Part shown: piece by piece, positions 8,458 through 17,188 of the stretch
Position numbering within the stretch: position 1 is the first letter of the stretch
How the letters are laid out: each line of letters opens with the position of its first letter
Source of the DNA: Leifsonia shinshuensis
Lineage (GTDB): Bacteria; Actinomycetota; Actinomycetes; Actinomycetales; Microbacteriaceae
Direction: 5' to 3'
DNA length: 64,000 bases
NCBI RefSeq assembly: GCF_014217625.1
Contig: NZ_CP043641.1
Span: 1,674,001-1,738,000, forward strand
Notes under the pieces: model-generated
Told to the model about the DNA's origin: nothing
Database searches by the model: none
The model's input: only the letters and a program-made list of their open reading frames with translations
Program-made: the position numbers and the translations under genes

Positions 8458-9594
8458 ATGACAACTGTGTGCATGACGGTGATGGTTCGCGACGAGGCGG
8501 ACATCATCGGCCCGATGATCGAGCACCACCTCGCCCAGGGCATCGATCGCATCATCGTCACCGACAACGGCTCGAAGGACGGGACGACCGAGATCCTCGA
8601 GTCGTTCGGCTCGGCGATCGACCTCCGTCACGACCCGGTGCACCGCAAGCAGCAGTTCTCCGTGGTGACCGGGATGGCTCGCGACGCGTACACCCGGTAC
8701 GGAGCGGACTGGGTCGTCAACGCGGACGCCGACGAGTTCTGGTTCCCCCGCGCGGGCGCCGCCGCGTCCCTCGCGGAGACGTTCGCGGCTCTGGACCCCG
8801 CGCTGACGACCTTCACCGTTCCCGTGATCGACATGACCGGCGACCCGGCGGCGACGGGGAGCGGCCTGCAGCGGCTGACCGTGCGCGACCTCCGCCCCGT
8901 CGAGCGGCTGCGTCGGATCGGGCTCAGGGACCACTCCACCCCGGACGCCGTGCACATCGGGTCCGCCGACGTGGAGGTCGCCCAGGGCAATCACTTCGTC
9001 AACCTGAAGGGCGCAGGCTCGGTGCCGGACGGGCTCGCTCTCGAGGTGCTGCACTTCCCGTGGCGCTCGTGGTCGCAGTTCGCGACCAAGGTCGAGAACG
9101 CCGGGCGCGCGTACGAGGCCAACCCCGATCTCCTCCCGAGCCCGAACCACCACGGAATGCGCGAGTACGCGCGGCTGAAGGCCGGCACGCTGTTCGCCTA
9201 TTACGTGCTGCGCCACCCGGACGCCGAGGAGACGGCGCGCGGGCTGGAGTCCGGAGAGCTCGTCCGCGACGATCGCGTGAGCCTGTCCGCCGTCTCGCCG
9301 GTGCCGGACTCGCCGCTCGACGCGGCCGAGCTGCGCGCGGCCGCCGAGTACGGCCCCGTGATCGCCGGGCTCGACATCCGCGCGGCGGAGGCCGCGGACG
9401 CCGCGCGCGGGCGCGAGGCGGAGCTCCTCGGCTACGTGGACGAGGGCAAGCAGCGCATCGACGGCCTCCTCGCCGACGTGCAGGAGCGCGACTCCCGGAT
9501 CGCCGAGCTCGCGCACGAGCTCGACCTCGAGCGCAACCGCAAAGTGATCAAGGCCATGAACTGGATCGATCGCCGGGTACGCCGTCCCCTGTGA
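8458..9594 (+). CDS. GT2-type glycosyltransferase
   Basis: 378 residues from ATG 8458; an AAAAGGTG segment lies 13-20 bases upstream. The N-terminus MTTVCMTVMVRDEADII, then VTDNGSKDGT and the metal-binding NADADEFWFP, identify a GT-A fold family 2 enzyme of the Glyco_tranf_2_4 kind. The last 60 residues are rich in Ala, Glu and Arg and probably form a helical or coiled-coil tail (KQRIDGLLADVQERDSRIAE). It is divergent from the GT2-GT4 gene and 54 bases before the export permease, so it probably helps assemble the exported polysaccharide. Donor and acceptor cannot be told from sequence. Confidence 0.82.
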   Translation: MTTVCMTVMVRDEADIIGPMIEHHLAQGIDRIIVTDNGSKDGTTEILESFGSAIDLRHDPVHRKQQFSVVTGMARDAYTRYGADWVVNADADEFWFPRAGAAASLAETFAALDPALTTFTVPVIDMTGDPAATGSGLQRLTVRDLRPVERLRRIGLRDHSTPDAVHIGSADVEVAQGNHFVNLKGAGSVPDGLALEVLHFPWRSWSQFATKVENAGRAYEANPDLLPSPNHHGMREYARLKAGTLFAYYVLRHPDAEETARGLESGELVRDDRVSLSAVSPVPDSPLDAAELRAAAEYGPVIAGLDIRAAEAADAARGREAELLGYVDEGKQRIDGLLADVQERDSRIAELAHELDLERNRKVIKAMNWIDRRVRRPL

Positions 9595-9648
9595 GCGCGA
9601 GCGCGCAGGGGATAGCCAGGATCGGTCGAGGTAAGCTGTCTGCTGCCC

Positions 9649-10578
9649 ATGACTACTCCATCCCTCTCCGACGCTGAGCAGCGTCGCGCTCGATACGCAT
9701 CCCTCGAGTCGATGCCCCTGCAGACCGTCGGCTCGAGCGGGCCGTCGTTCGGTGCGTCGTGGGGCTCGCTGCGCGAGATCTGGAGCCAGCGGCAGATGCT
9801 CGACCTGCTGATCCGCCGCGACCTCAAGGCCCGCTACAAGGACAGCGCGCTCGGCTTCCTCTGGTCGCTGGTGCGCCCGCTGACCCAGCTGCTCATCTAC
9901 TACGTGGTGATGGGGCAGTTCCTCGGCGCCGCCCGCGGCATCCCGGACTTCGCGATCTACATCTTCTCCGGCCTGACGGCGTACACGCTGTTCAGCGAGG
10001 TCGTGAACGGCTCCACCGGCTCGATCGTCGGCAATTCGGGGCTGATCAAGAAGATCTACCTTCCGCGCGAGATCTTCCCGCTCGCCAGCCTCGGCTCGGC
10101 CCTCTTCAACTTCGCCATCCAGTTCGGCATCCTGCTCGTCGCGACGCTGGTCCTCGGACGGTTCCCGATCACGCCCGACATCGTCTATCTCGTGCCGTCG
10201 TTCCTGGTGATCGTCATCTACTCGCTCGCGTTCGGCCTGCTGCTGGCGGCGCTCAACGTCTACATGCGCGACATCCAGTACCTCGTCGACGTCGCGCTGA
10301 TGGTGCTGATGTGGGCGTCGCCCATCGTCTACTCCTGGAAGATGGTGAAGAGCGTCATCAAGTCGCCGTGGCTCCTCGAGATCTACACCAACAACCCGAT
10401 CACCCTGTCGGTGCTCGGCTTCCAGCGATCGCTCTGGATCGGCGGCCAGGGCACGGCCGAGTACCCCGCCGGCCTCATGCTCCGCCTGGCGATCGCCGCC
10501 GTGATCGGGCTGGTGCTGATCGTGATCTTCCACCGCGTCTTCACACGCCTTCAGGGAAACTTCGCGCAGGCGCTATGA
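9649..10578 (+). CDS. Polysaccharide ABC exporter permease (Wzm/TagG type, ABC2 family)
   Basis: 309 residues with a cytosolic N-terminus and about six membrane helices (first near residue 80). The segments IRRDLKARYKDSALGFLWSL and KKIYLPREIFPLA are signature stretches of ABC-2 type permeases that move lipid-linked O-antigen or teichoic acid. The stop overlaps the start of the ATPase gene (ATGA), indicating translational coupling. TAAGCT at 9632-9637 is a possible -10 box. It would flip an undecaprenyl-linked glycan made by the neighbouring glycosyltransferases. Confidence 0.92.
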   Translation: MTTPSLSDAEQRRARYASLESMPLQTVGSSGPSFGASWGSLREIWSQRQMLDLLIRRDLKARYKDSALGFLWSLVRPLTQLLIYYVVMGQFLGAARGIPDFAIYIFSGLTAYTLFSEVVNGSTGSIVGNSGLIKKIYLPREIFPLASLGSALFNFAIQFGILLVATLVLGRFPITPDIVYLVPSFLVIVIYSLAFGLLLAALNVYMRDIQYLVDVALMVLMWASPIVYSWKMVKSVIKSPWLLEIYTNNPITLSVLGFQRSLWIGGQGTAEYPAGLMLRLAIAAVIGLVLIVIFHRVFTRLQGNFAQAL

Positions 10579-11852
10579 CGGACGGCACGCAGACAGGCGA
10601 CAGGACAATGGCTGGACGCACCCCGGAGGCGCTGAGCGGGCGCCCCGACGTGATCGTGCTCGATGACGTGACCAAGCGCTTCATCATCCGCAAGGACAAC
10701 TCCCTCAAGGAGCGGCTGGTCACGCTCGGCCGCGCCGGGCGCAAGCACCGCGAGGACTTCTGGGCCCTCCGCGGCGTGTCCGCGAAGATCAAGGCCGGGA
10801 CGACGATCGGGCTGATCGGGCACAACGGCTCCGGCAAGAGCACGCTGCTCAAGGTGATCGGCGGGATCATCGACCCGTCGAGCGGCACGGTCTCGCGACG
10901 GGGCCGCATCGCAGCGCTCCTCGAGCTCGGCGCCGGATTCCACCCCGACCTCACCGGCCGCGAGAACGTGTTCCTCAACGCCGCCATCCTCGGCCTCACC
11001 CGCAAGGAGACCGAGGAGCGCTTCGACGACATCGCGGAGTTCTCCGGCATCGGCGACTTCATCGACACGCAGGTCAAGTTCTACTCGTCCGGCATGTACG
11101 TGCGTCTCGCCTTCGCGGTCGCCGTGCACACCGATCCCGACATCCTGCTCGTGGACGAGGTGCTCGCCGTCGGCGATGAGGCGTTCCAGCGCAAGTGCCT
11201 CGACAAGATCCGCAGCTTCCAGCAGGAGGGCCGCACCATCATCCTGGTGACCCACTCGCTGGGCCAGGTGATGGAGCTGTGCGACCAGGCGATCCTGCTC
11301 AATCGCGGCGAGGTCGTCTACAACGGCGAAGCGCACGAGGCGGTCGCCCGGTTCCGGGACATCCTGGAGGAGCGCCGGATGGACGACCTCCAGCGCCACG
11401 TCTCCCCCGAGACGAAGGTCGAGGTGCCGCGGGTGGTCGAGACGTCGGTGCACGCGGTGGGGCGTTCGAAGGACGACGCCGTCGAGCACGGCGACGACCT
11501 CGTCGTCCGGACGACCTTCGAGCACCCGGGCCACAGCCCGGAATGGATCGCCGCCATCCAGATGGACAATGCGTCAGGTCAGGTGGTCTTCGGCACCAGG
11601 AGCGACCTGATCGGTGTCGACCTGGAGCCGTTCGAGGGCCAGTACACGGTCGAGTTCACGCTGCGGAACGTCCAGCTGGGCACCGGCAAGTACTTCATCA
11701 ATGTCTCGATGCTGGACCGCTCGAACCGGCACCTGGCCGACCACCCTCAAGCGGTCGCCTTCAACGTCGCCTACTATCCGAAGGCCACCGGCACCTCCTA
11801 TCTGGAGCCCGAGTTCACCGCCATCGGTCCCGGGGAGTCCGTATCGCGATGA
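10575..11852 (+). CDS. Polysaccharide ABC exporter ATPase with Wzt-type C-terminal domain
   Basis: 425 residues from ATG 10575, which overlaps the permease stop; a second in-frame ATG at 10608 is possible. Walker A is GHNGSGKST, the DLTGRENVFLN region is typical of the Wzt/TagH group, the signature is YSSGM, and Walker B is ILLVDEVLAVGDE. After the nucleotide-binding domain, about 150 further residues (IQMDNASGQVVFGT, GQYTVEFTLRNVQLGTGKY) match the beta-sandwich that recognises the glycan end in Wzt. Export may therefore depend on a terminal sugar or modification. The stop overlaps the next glycosyltransferase by four bases. Confidence 0.93.
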   Translation: MTDGTQTGDRTMAGRTPEALSGRPDVIVLDDVTKRFIIRKDNSLKERLVTLGRAGRKHREDFWALRGVSAKIKAGTTIGLIGHNGSGKSTLLKVIGGIIDPSSGTVSRRGRIAALLELGAGFHPDLTGRENVFLNAAILGLTRKETEERFDDIAEFSGIGDFIDTQVKFYSSGMYVRLAFAVAVHTDPDILLVDEVLAVGDEAFQRKCLDKIRSFQQEGRTIILVTHSLGQVMELCDQAILLNRGEVVYNGEAHEAVARFRDILEERRMDDLQRHVSPETKVEVPRVVETSVHAVGRSKDDAVEHGDDLVVRTTFEHPGHSPEWIAAIQMDNASGQVVFGTRSDLIGVDLEPFEGQYTVEFTLRNVQLGTGKYFINVSMLDRSNRHLADHPQAVAFNVAYYPKATGTSYLEPEFTAIGPGESVSR

Positions 11853-12724
11853 GCGTGACGATCAAGGTCGTCACGGTGACGTACAACTCGTCGGGCGTGC
11901 TCGAAGAGTTCCTCGCCTCCTTCGCGGGCGCCGGTGTCGTCCCCTCCGAGATCGTGGTCGTGGACAACGCGTCGCGCGACATCGAGGCGACGCGGGCGAT
12001 CGCGGACCGTTTCGGAGCGCGGGTGCTCCCCCTGGCCGAGAATGTGGGTTACGGCAGCGCGATGAACCGCGGGGTCGCCAGCGGCGAGCCGGCCGACTAC
12101 TACCTGCTGGTCAACCCTGACCTCGTCTTCGCGCCCGACTCGCTCAGCCGGCTCCTGGCCGTCGCGGAGGAGACGCCGATGGCGGGATCGCTCGGCCCCT
12201 CGATCTTCAACGACGACGGCACGCTGTACCCGTCGGCGAGACCGCTCCCCTCGCTCGGCACCGGGATCGGCCATGCGCTGTTCTCGCGGGCATGGCCCTC
12301 CAACCCGTGGACCCGCAGCTACCGCTCGACTCTCGCCGACGGGCGCCCGCACGCCGTGGGCTGGCTCTCCGGTGCGTGCCTGCTGACCCGGCGCACGGTC
12401 TTCGAACGCGTTCACGGTTTCGACGAGCGCTACTTCATGTACTTCGAGGATGTCGATCTCGGCCGGCGCATCGGTCTGGCCGGCGCGCAGAACCTCTACG
12501 TCCCGGCCGCCCGGGCGACGCATCACGGAGGCCACTCCACCTCCGGCGCGAGCGCGTCGATGGATGCGGCCCACCACGACAGCGCCTACCTCTACCTGTC
12601 CGAGGTGTACTCGGGCCCGTGGCTCGCGCCGCTTCGTGTCGCGCTCAAAGCGGGGCTCCGCGTTCGAGCGCACTGGCTCACCGGCCGGGTGCGGAAAGCG
12701 GCGGCCGACGGGCTTCAAGACTGA
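11849..12724 (+). CDS. GT2 glycosyltransferase, WbbL-like (probable rhamnosyltransferase)
   Basis: 291 residues. ATG 11849 overlaps the ATPase stop. The N-terminus IKVVTVTYNSSGVLEEF, VVVDNASRD, NVGYGSAMNRGV, VNPDLVF and FMYFEDVDLGRR are the usual motifs of family 2 enzymes of the WbbL/rhamnosyltransferase group. In M. tuberculosis wbbL sits with rmlD and manB, and the rml genes lie just downstream here, so dTDP-rhamnose is the most likely donor (inference). It is the last gene of the exporter operon and is followed by a hairpin. Confidence 0.85.
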   Translation: MSVTIKVVTVTYNSSGVLEEFLASFAGAGVVPSEIVVVDNASRDIEATRAIADRFGARVLPLAENVGYGSAMNRGVASGEPADYYLLVNPDLVFAPDSLSRLLAVAEETPMAGSLGPSIFNDDGTLYPSARPLPSLGTGIGHALFSRAWPSNPWTRSYRSTLADGRPHAVGWLSGACLLTRRTVFERVHGFDERYFMYFEDVDLGRRIGLAGAQNLYVPAARATHHGGHSTSGASASMDAAHHDSAYLYLSEVYSGPWLAPLRVALKAGLRVRAHWLTGRVRKAAADGLQD

Positions 12725-12725
12725 T

Positions 12726-12751
12726 CAGCGCCGGCGCCACGCCGGGCGCTG
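12726..12751. terminator. Bidirectional hairpin between convergent genes
   Basis: CAGCGCCGGCG and CGCCGGGCGCTG pair with one bulged base around a CCA loop, in the 37-base gap between two convergent stops (12724 and 12762). It can serve both strands. Confidence 0.55.
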
Positions 12752-12761
12752 CGAAGAAGCC

Positions 12762-13721
12762 TCAGACGTCGGCGTTGACGGAGGCGCGCTCGACCTCGAG
12801 CACCGCGGCACGATCCGTCGCCGATACCCGGCGCAAGGTCGCTCCGCTCCACGGCCGAGCCAGCCAGTCCGCCTCGATCTCCTGCTCGTCCGGCCGGTCG
12901 ACGTCGTCGAGCAGGACCCACCCGCCGTCCGCGAGCCGGTCGGCCAGCAGAGGGACGGCCGGATAGCGCATTCGCTCTCCGAAGTGCGCGGGCGGCCCGT
13001 CCACGAACAGGACGGACACGTCATCGATGCCGCCGAGGGCCTCCGGCGAGTACCACAGGACGTCCTCGCCATCCAGCGACACGGTCTCCAGCGGGGCGAC
13101 ACGGACGTCGACCCAGGCGGACAGGCCGAGCCGGTCGAGCGCTGTCCGGGTCGCGTCGGCGTACTCGGGAGAGTTCTCCAGGGAGATCAACCGGCCGGAG
13201 CCCCGCTGCGCGAGCGCGAGCGCGATCCACACGCTCGAGGTCCCGCTGCCGCACTCGACGACCGTGTCGATGTCCTCGGCGTCGAGGATGCGGCCGACCA
13301 GCGCGAGCAGCGTCTCCGGGGTCGCAGCCCACCCTCCCGGCGCGGGGACCGCGCCGGCGTCGGGGAGCAGCCGGCTCAGCGCGAGCATGGCAGAGACGTC
13401 GCGCTGAACGTCGCGGCGCAACAGGTCGAGCGGCTTGCCCGGCTCATAGGCGACGTGCTCCGCGACGACGGCGGACAGCCCTGCCAGCGCCGCCTCGAGC
13501 CGGCTGTCGCGCTCGACCTGGCGCTGCGCCAGCTCGTTGGCCAGGTTGTGCTGCGAACGCGTGAGCACCGCGCCGACGACGACGAGGTCGACTGCCAGCG
13601 CCGCGGTGAGCCAGGCGTCGGTCTGGAGAACGACGGCGAGGATCGAACCGGCGACGGTCACCAGAACGACGACGAGGAGAGCCAGCGCGAGCACACGCCG
13701 ACCAACGCGGGGCCAGGACAT
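12762..13721 (-). CDS. Membrane-anchored class I SAM-dependent methyltransferase
   Basis: 319 residues from ATG 13721, preceded by AAGGAG at 6 bases; the adjacent TTG at 13724 is too close to that site. Two hydrophobic helices (about 9-32 and 37-54) are followed by a helical linker rich in Arg/Glu/Ala. Then comes a methyltransferase-24-like domain with VVECGSGTSSVWIALALA (SAM-binding), RLISLENSPEYAD and VLFVDGPPAHFGER. It lies 40 bases after rmlA on the same strand, so it probably belongs to the rmlC-rmlA operon. Methylation of the exported glycan or of its lipid-linked precursor at the inner membrane face is a reasonable inference. Confidence 0.78.
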   Translation of the reverse strand: MSWPRVGRRVLALALLVVVLVTVAGSILAVVLQTDAWLTAALAVDLVVVGAVLTRSQHNLANELAQRQVERDSRLEAALAGLSAVVAEHVAYEPGKPLDLLRRDVQRDVSAMLALSRLLPDAGAVPAPGGWAATPETLLALVGRILDAEDIDTVVECGSGTSSVWIALALAQRGSGRLISLENSPEYADATRTALDRLGLSAWVDVRVAPLETVSLDGEDVLWYSPEALGGIDDVSVLFVDGPPAHFGERMRYPAVPLLADRLADGGWVLLDDVDRPDEQEIEADWLARPWSGATLRRVSATDRAAVLEVERASVNADV

Positions 13722-13761
13722 CAACGTCTCCTTTTCGGCCGCAACGAAGCAGAGGGGCGGA

Positions 13762-14619
13762 TCAGACGAGGGCGGCCAGGTACCTACCGTAACCGCTTTT
13801 CAGGAGAGGCTGCGCCAGAGCGCGCAGCTCGTTGTCGCCGATCCAGCCCGCTCGCCAGGCGACCTCCTCGATGCAGCCGACCTTGAAGCCCTGCCGGTCT
13901 TCGATGACGCGCACGTACTCCGACGCCTGCATCATCGACTCGAACGTCCCGGTGTCGAGCCACGCGGTGCCGCGGTCGAGCACCTGCACCTGCAGCTTGC
14001 CGGCCTGGAGGTAGCGCTCGTTGACCGTGGAGATCTCCAGCTCGCCGCGCGCGCTCGGCTCGATCGTCTTCGCGATCTCCACCACCGAGTTGTCGTAGAA
14101 GTAGAGGCCGGGGACGGCGTACTTGCTCTTCGGCTCGGCCGGCTTCTCCTCGATGGACAGCGCGGTGAAGTTGTCGTCGAACTCGACGACGCCGTACGCG
14201 GTCGGGTCGCTCACCTGGTAAGCGAAGATGAGAGCGCCGTCGATGCTGGTGTGCTGACGCAGTGCGGAGCCCAGGCCGGTGCCGTGGAAGATGTTGTCGC
14301 CCAGCACGAGCGCCACCGACTCGTCGCCGATGAACTCCTCGCCGATGATGAACGCCTGCGCCAGCCCGTCCGGCGACGCCTGCACGGCGTATTCGAGCCG
14401 GATGCCGAGCTGCGAGCCGTCGCCCAGGAGGGCGCGGAACTGCTCGTTGTACTCGGGGGTGGTGATGATGAGGATCTCGTTGATGCCCGCCATCATCAGG
14501 GTCGACAGCGGGTAGTAGACCATCGGCTTGTCGTAGATGGGCATGAGCTGCTTCGAGATGCCCTTGGTGATCGGCCAGAGTCGCGTGCCGGAGCCGCCGG
14601 CCAGAATGATTCCGCGCAT
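13762..14619 (-). CDS. rmlA: Glucose-1-phosphate thymidylyltransferase RmlA
   Basis: 285 residues, the normal length. It makes dTDP-glucose from dTTP and glucose 1-phosphate, the first step to dTDP-L-rhamnose. The nucleotide-binding loop [25 protein letters not shown], the [21 protein letters not shown] stretch (residue 156 onward) and [13 protein letters not shown] are diagnostic. ATG 14619 lies 15 bases after the rmlC stop, so the two are cotranscribed. All visible active-site elements are intact. Confidence 0.97.
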   Translation of the reverse strand: MRGIILAGGSGTRLWPITKGISKQLMPIYDKPMVYYPLSTLMMAGINEILIITTPEYNEQFRALLGDGSQLGIRLEYAVQASPDGLAQAFIIGEEFIGDESVALVLGDNIFHGTGLGSALRQHTSIDGALIFAYQVSDPTAYGVVEFDDNFTALSIEEKPAEPKSKYAVPGLYFYDNSVVEIAKTIEPSARGELEISTVNERYLQAGKLQVQVLDRGTAWLDTGTFESMMQASEYVRVIEDRQGFKVGCIEEVAWRAGWIGDNELRALAQPLLKSGYGRYLAALV

Positions 14620-14634
14620 GGTGAGTGGTCGTCC

Positions 14635-15240
14635 TTACTTGTCGTCCAGCGAGGCGTAGAAGGCGCGCGCCGCGTCCCAGGTGGGAAGCAGCCCGCTCTC
14701 CTTCGCCTGCAGGAGGCCGGGGGCGTCGGTGTCCTTGGCGGACAGCAGGAGGTCTTCCGCGGGCACGGGGAACTCGAGGGCGATATCGCCGTCCAGCGGG
14801 TCGATCCCGTGCTCGCGTCCCGGATTGTAGACGTCGGTCACCAGGTAGCTCACGGTGGCGTCGTCGGTCAGGGCGACGAAGCAGTGGCCGAGGCCCTCCG
14901 CGACGTAGATCGCCCGGCGGTCGGTGTCGTCCAGCAGCACGGAGTCCCACTTCCCGAACGTCGGGGAGCCGACCCGGATGTCGATCACGAAGTCGAGCAC
15001 AGCACCGCGCGGAGCCATGACGTACTTGGCCTGGCTGGGCGGGATGTCGGCGAAGTGGATGCCGCGGACGGACCCGCGGCGCGACACCGAGGTGTTGCCC
15101 TGCTTGAGGTCGAGGGAGTGGCCGACGGCCTCCTCCAGCCGGTCGAACCGGTAGAACTCGAAGAACAGGCCGCGGTCGTCCGCGTGCTGCACTGGGGTGA
15201 TTTCATACGCGTCGGGGATCGAAAGCTCTCGGATCTGCAC
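14635..15240 (-). CDS. rmlC: dTDP-4-dehydrorhamnose 3,5-epimerase RmlC
   Basis: 201 residues of the cupin-fold epimerase that makes dTDP-4-keto-L-rhamnose. Catalytic His62 (RGIHF) and Tyr132 (SYLVTDVYNP) are at the family's usual positions, and GIDPLD carries the aspartates near residue 147. The GTG start at 15240 is exactly 6 bases after a TAGACT -10 box, so the mRNA is predicted to be leaderless. It is first in the rmlC-rmlA-methyltransferase operon and divergent from rmlB. Confidence 0.95.
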   Translation of the reverse strand: MQIRELSIPDAYEITPVQHADDRGLFFEFYRFDRLEEAVGHSLDLKQGNTSVSRRGSVRGIHFADIPPSQAKYVMAPRGAVLDFVIDIRVGSPTFGKWDSVLLDDTDRRAIYVAEGLGHCFVALTDDATVSYLVTDVYNPGREHGIDPLDGDIALEFPVPAEDLLLSAKDTDAPGLLQAKESGLLPTWDAARAFYASLDDK

Positions 15241-15246
15241 CCCGGG

Positions 15247-15275
15247 AGTCTACCAATGCGGGCTCACGGTAGACT
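15247..15275. promoter_or_regulatory. Divergent rmlC/rmlB promoters formed by an inverted repeat
   Basis: AGTCTACC (15247-15254) and GGTAGACT (15268-15275) are a perfect 8-bp inverted repeat 13 bases apart. Each arm contains a TAGACT -10 box, one pointing left to rmlC and one right to rmlB. The leftward box is 6 bases from the rmlC GTG. The rightward one leaves a leader of about 30 bases before the rmlB ATG. Confidence 0.6.
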
Positions 15276-15311
15276 CGACGCCGGTTCACCGACAGAAAGC
15301 AGCCCATCCGC

Positions 15312-16301
15312 ATGAAGATTCTCGTCACCGGTGGCGCCGGGTTCATCGGCTCCAACTTCGTCCGCCGCACCCTGCAGGACGCCTACCCGGGCCTGGAGGG
15401 CGCCGAGGTCGTCGTCCTGGACGCGCTGACCTACTCCGGAAACCTGGCGAACCTCGCCCCGGTCGCCGACTCGCCCCGCTACACCTTCATCAAGGGCGAC
15501 ATCCGCGACGGCGGCCTCCTGGACGAGCTGTTCCCGACGATCGACGCCGTCGTGCACTTCGCCGCGGAGTCGCACGTCGACCGCTCGGTGCGCGACGCGT
15601 CGATCTTCGTCGAGACCAACGTGCTCGGCACGCAGCAGCTCCTCGACGCGGCGTTGCGCAACAAGGTCGAGCGCTTCGTGCACGTCTCCACCGACGAGGT
15701 CTACGGCTCGATCGCAGAGGGCTCCTGGGCGGAGGACCGCCCGCTGGAGCCGAACTCGCCGTACTCGGCCTCCAAGGCCGGCAGCGACCTCCTGGCCCGC
15801 AGCTACTTCCGCACGCACGGCCTCAACCTGTCGATCACGCGCTGCTCGAACAACTACGGCCCGTACCACTTCCCTGAGAAAGTCATCCCGCTCTTCGTCA
15901 CCAACCTGATCGACGACAAGCACGTACCGCTGTACGGCGAGGGCAACAACATCCGCGACTGGCTGCACGTCGACGACCACACCCGCGGCATCGCGATGGT
16001 CCTCGTGAACGGCCGTGCCGGCGAGATCTACAACATCGGCGGCGGCACCGAGCTCACCAACAAGGAGCTCACCCAGCTGCTGCTCGACGCGACCGGCAAG
16101 GACTGGTCGTACGTCGACCGCGTCGCCGACCGCCTCGGCCACGATCTGCGCTACTCGGTCGACATCTCCAAGATCCAGAACGAGCTGGGCTACGAGCCGC
16201 TGGTCCCGTTCCAGCAGGGCCTCGCCGACGTGGTGCAGTGGTACCGCGACAACCGCGACTGGTGGGAGCCGCTGAAGGCCCGCGCCGCCCTGGACAACTG
16301 A
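15312..16301 (+). CDS. rmlB: dTDP-glucose 4,6-dehydratase RmlB
   Basis: 329 residues of the extended short-chain dehydrogenase family. It converts dTDP-glucose to dTDP-4-keto-6-deoxyglucose. The NAD-binding GGAGFIGSN lies at residues 7-15, the catalytic Thr127-Asp128-Glu129 are in STDEVYGS, and the YxxxK pair is Tyr151/Lys155 (PYSASKAG). RCSNNYGPY and DWLHVDDH are also typical. It is followed by rmlD with a one-base TGATG overlap. Confidence 0.97.
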   Translation: MKILVTGGAGFIGSNFVRRTLQDAYPGLEGAEVVVLDALTYSGNLANLAPVADSPRYTFIKGDIRDGGLLDELFPTIDAVVHFAAESHVDRSVRDASIFVETNVLGTQQLLDAALRNKVERFVHVSTDEVYGSIAEGSWAEDRPLEPNSPYSASKAGSDLLARSYFRTHGLNLSITRCSNNYGPYHFPEKVIPLFVTNLIDDKHVPLYGEGNNIRDWLHVDDHTRGIAMVLVNGRAGEIYNIGGGTELTNKELTQLLLDATGKDWSYVDRVADRLGHDLRYSVDISKIQNELGYEPLVPFQQGLADVVQWYRDNRDWWEPLKARAALDN

Positions 16302-17188
16302 TGCGCGTCCTCGTCGCGGGAGCGAACGGACAGCTCGGGCAGGACCTGCAGAAGGCATTGGCAGCGCACGGCCACGAGGTGACGGCGCTCGGCCGCGCCG
16401 AGCTCGACGTGACCGACCGCGACGCGGCGATCGCCGCGGTCGCGGGTCACGACGCCGTCGTCAACGCCTCCGCGTACACCAAGGTGGACGACGCCGAGAC
16501 GCACGAGGACGAGGCCTACGCGATCAACGCGCTCGGCACGGAGAACCTCGCCGTCGCCGCCGCGGCGGCCGGCGCGCGCTACGTGACCGTCTCCACCGAC
16601 TACGTGTTCGACGGCCACGCCGGCGAGCCCTACGCCGAGGACACCCCGCGCGATCCGATCAACGCGTACGGCCGCACCAAGGCCGCAGGCGAGGAGCTCG
16701 CGCTCGCGGCCCACCCCGACGGCACCTACATCGTGCGCACCGCCTGGCTCTACGGCGCGGGCGGCGCCAACTTCGCGCGGACCATGGTGAAGCTCGCCGG
16801 CAGCCACGAGACGGTGAGCGTCGTCGCCGACCAGCTCGGCCAGCCGACGTGGACCGGAGACCTCGCCGACCAGATCGTCGCCCTCCTCGAGTCCGACGCC
16901 CCCTCCGGGGTCTACCACGGCACGAATTCCGGCCAGGCCAGCTGGTTCGAATTCGCGAAGGCGGTCTTCAGCGCGGCCGGATTGAACCCTGATAGGGTCA
17001 CACCGACCGACAGCGCGACGTTCGTCCGTCCCGCCCCCCGACCGTCCTACTCCGTGCTCGCTCACGGGGCCTGGGCGAAGGCCGGACTGACGCCGATGCG
17101 GTCGTGGGAGGCCGCCCTGGCAGACGCCGCACGGCAGGGAGTCCTGGACCTGGAGACGAATGACGACACTCAGCGTGGTGGTCGATGA
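16301..17188 (+). CDS. rmlD: dTDP-4-dehydrorhamnose reductase RmlD
   Basis: 295 residues from ATG 16301, coupled to the rmlB stop. It catalyses the last, NAD(P)H-dependent step to dTDP-L-rhamnose. The N-terminal GANGQLGQDL cofactor loop, STDYVFDG and the YxxxK pair Tyr123/Lys127 (NAYGRTKAAGE) are present. The following glycosyltransferase starts 28 bases inside its 3' end. Together with rmlA, rmlB and rmlC this gives a complete rhamnose donor pathway. Confidence 0.95.
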   Translation: MRVLVAGANGQLGQDLQKALAAHGHEVTALGRAELDVTDRDAAIAAVAGHDAVVNASAYTKVDDAETHEDEAYAINALGTENLAVAAAAAGARYVTVSTDYVFDGHAGEPYAEDTPRDPINAYGRTKAAGEELALAAHPDGTYIVRTAWLYGAGGANFARTMVKLAGSHETVSVVADQLGQPTWTGDLADQIVALLESDAPSGVYHGTNSGQASWFEFAKAVFSAAGLNPDRVTPTDSATFVRPAPRPSYSVLAHGAWAKAGLTPMRSWEAALADAARQGVLDLETNDDTQRGGR

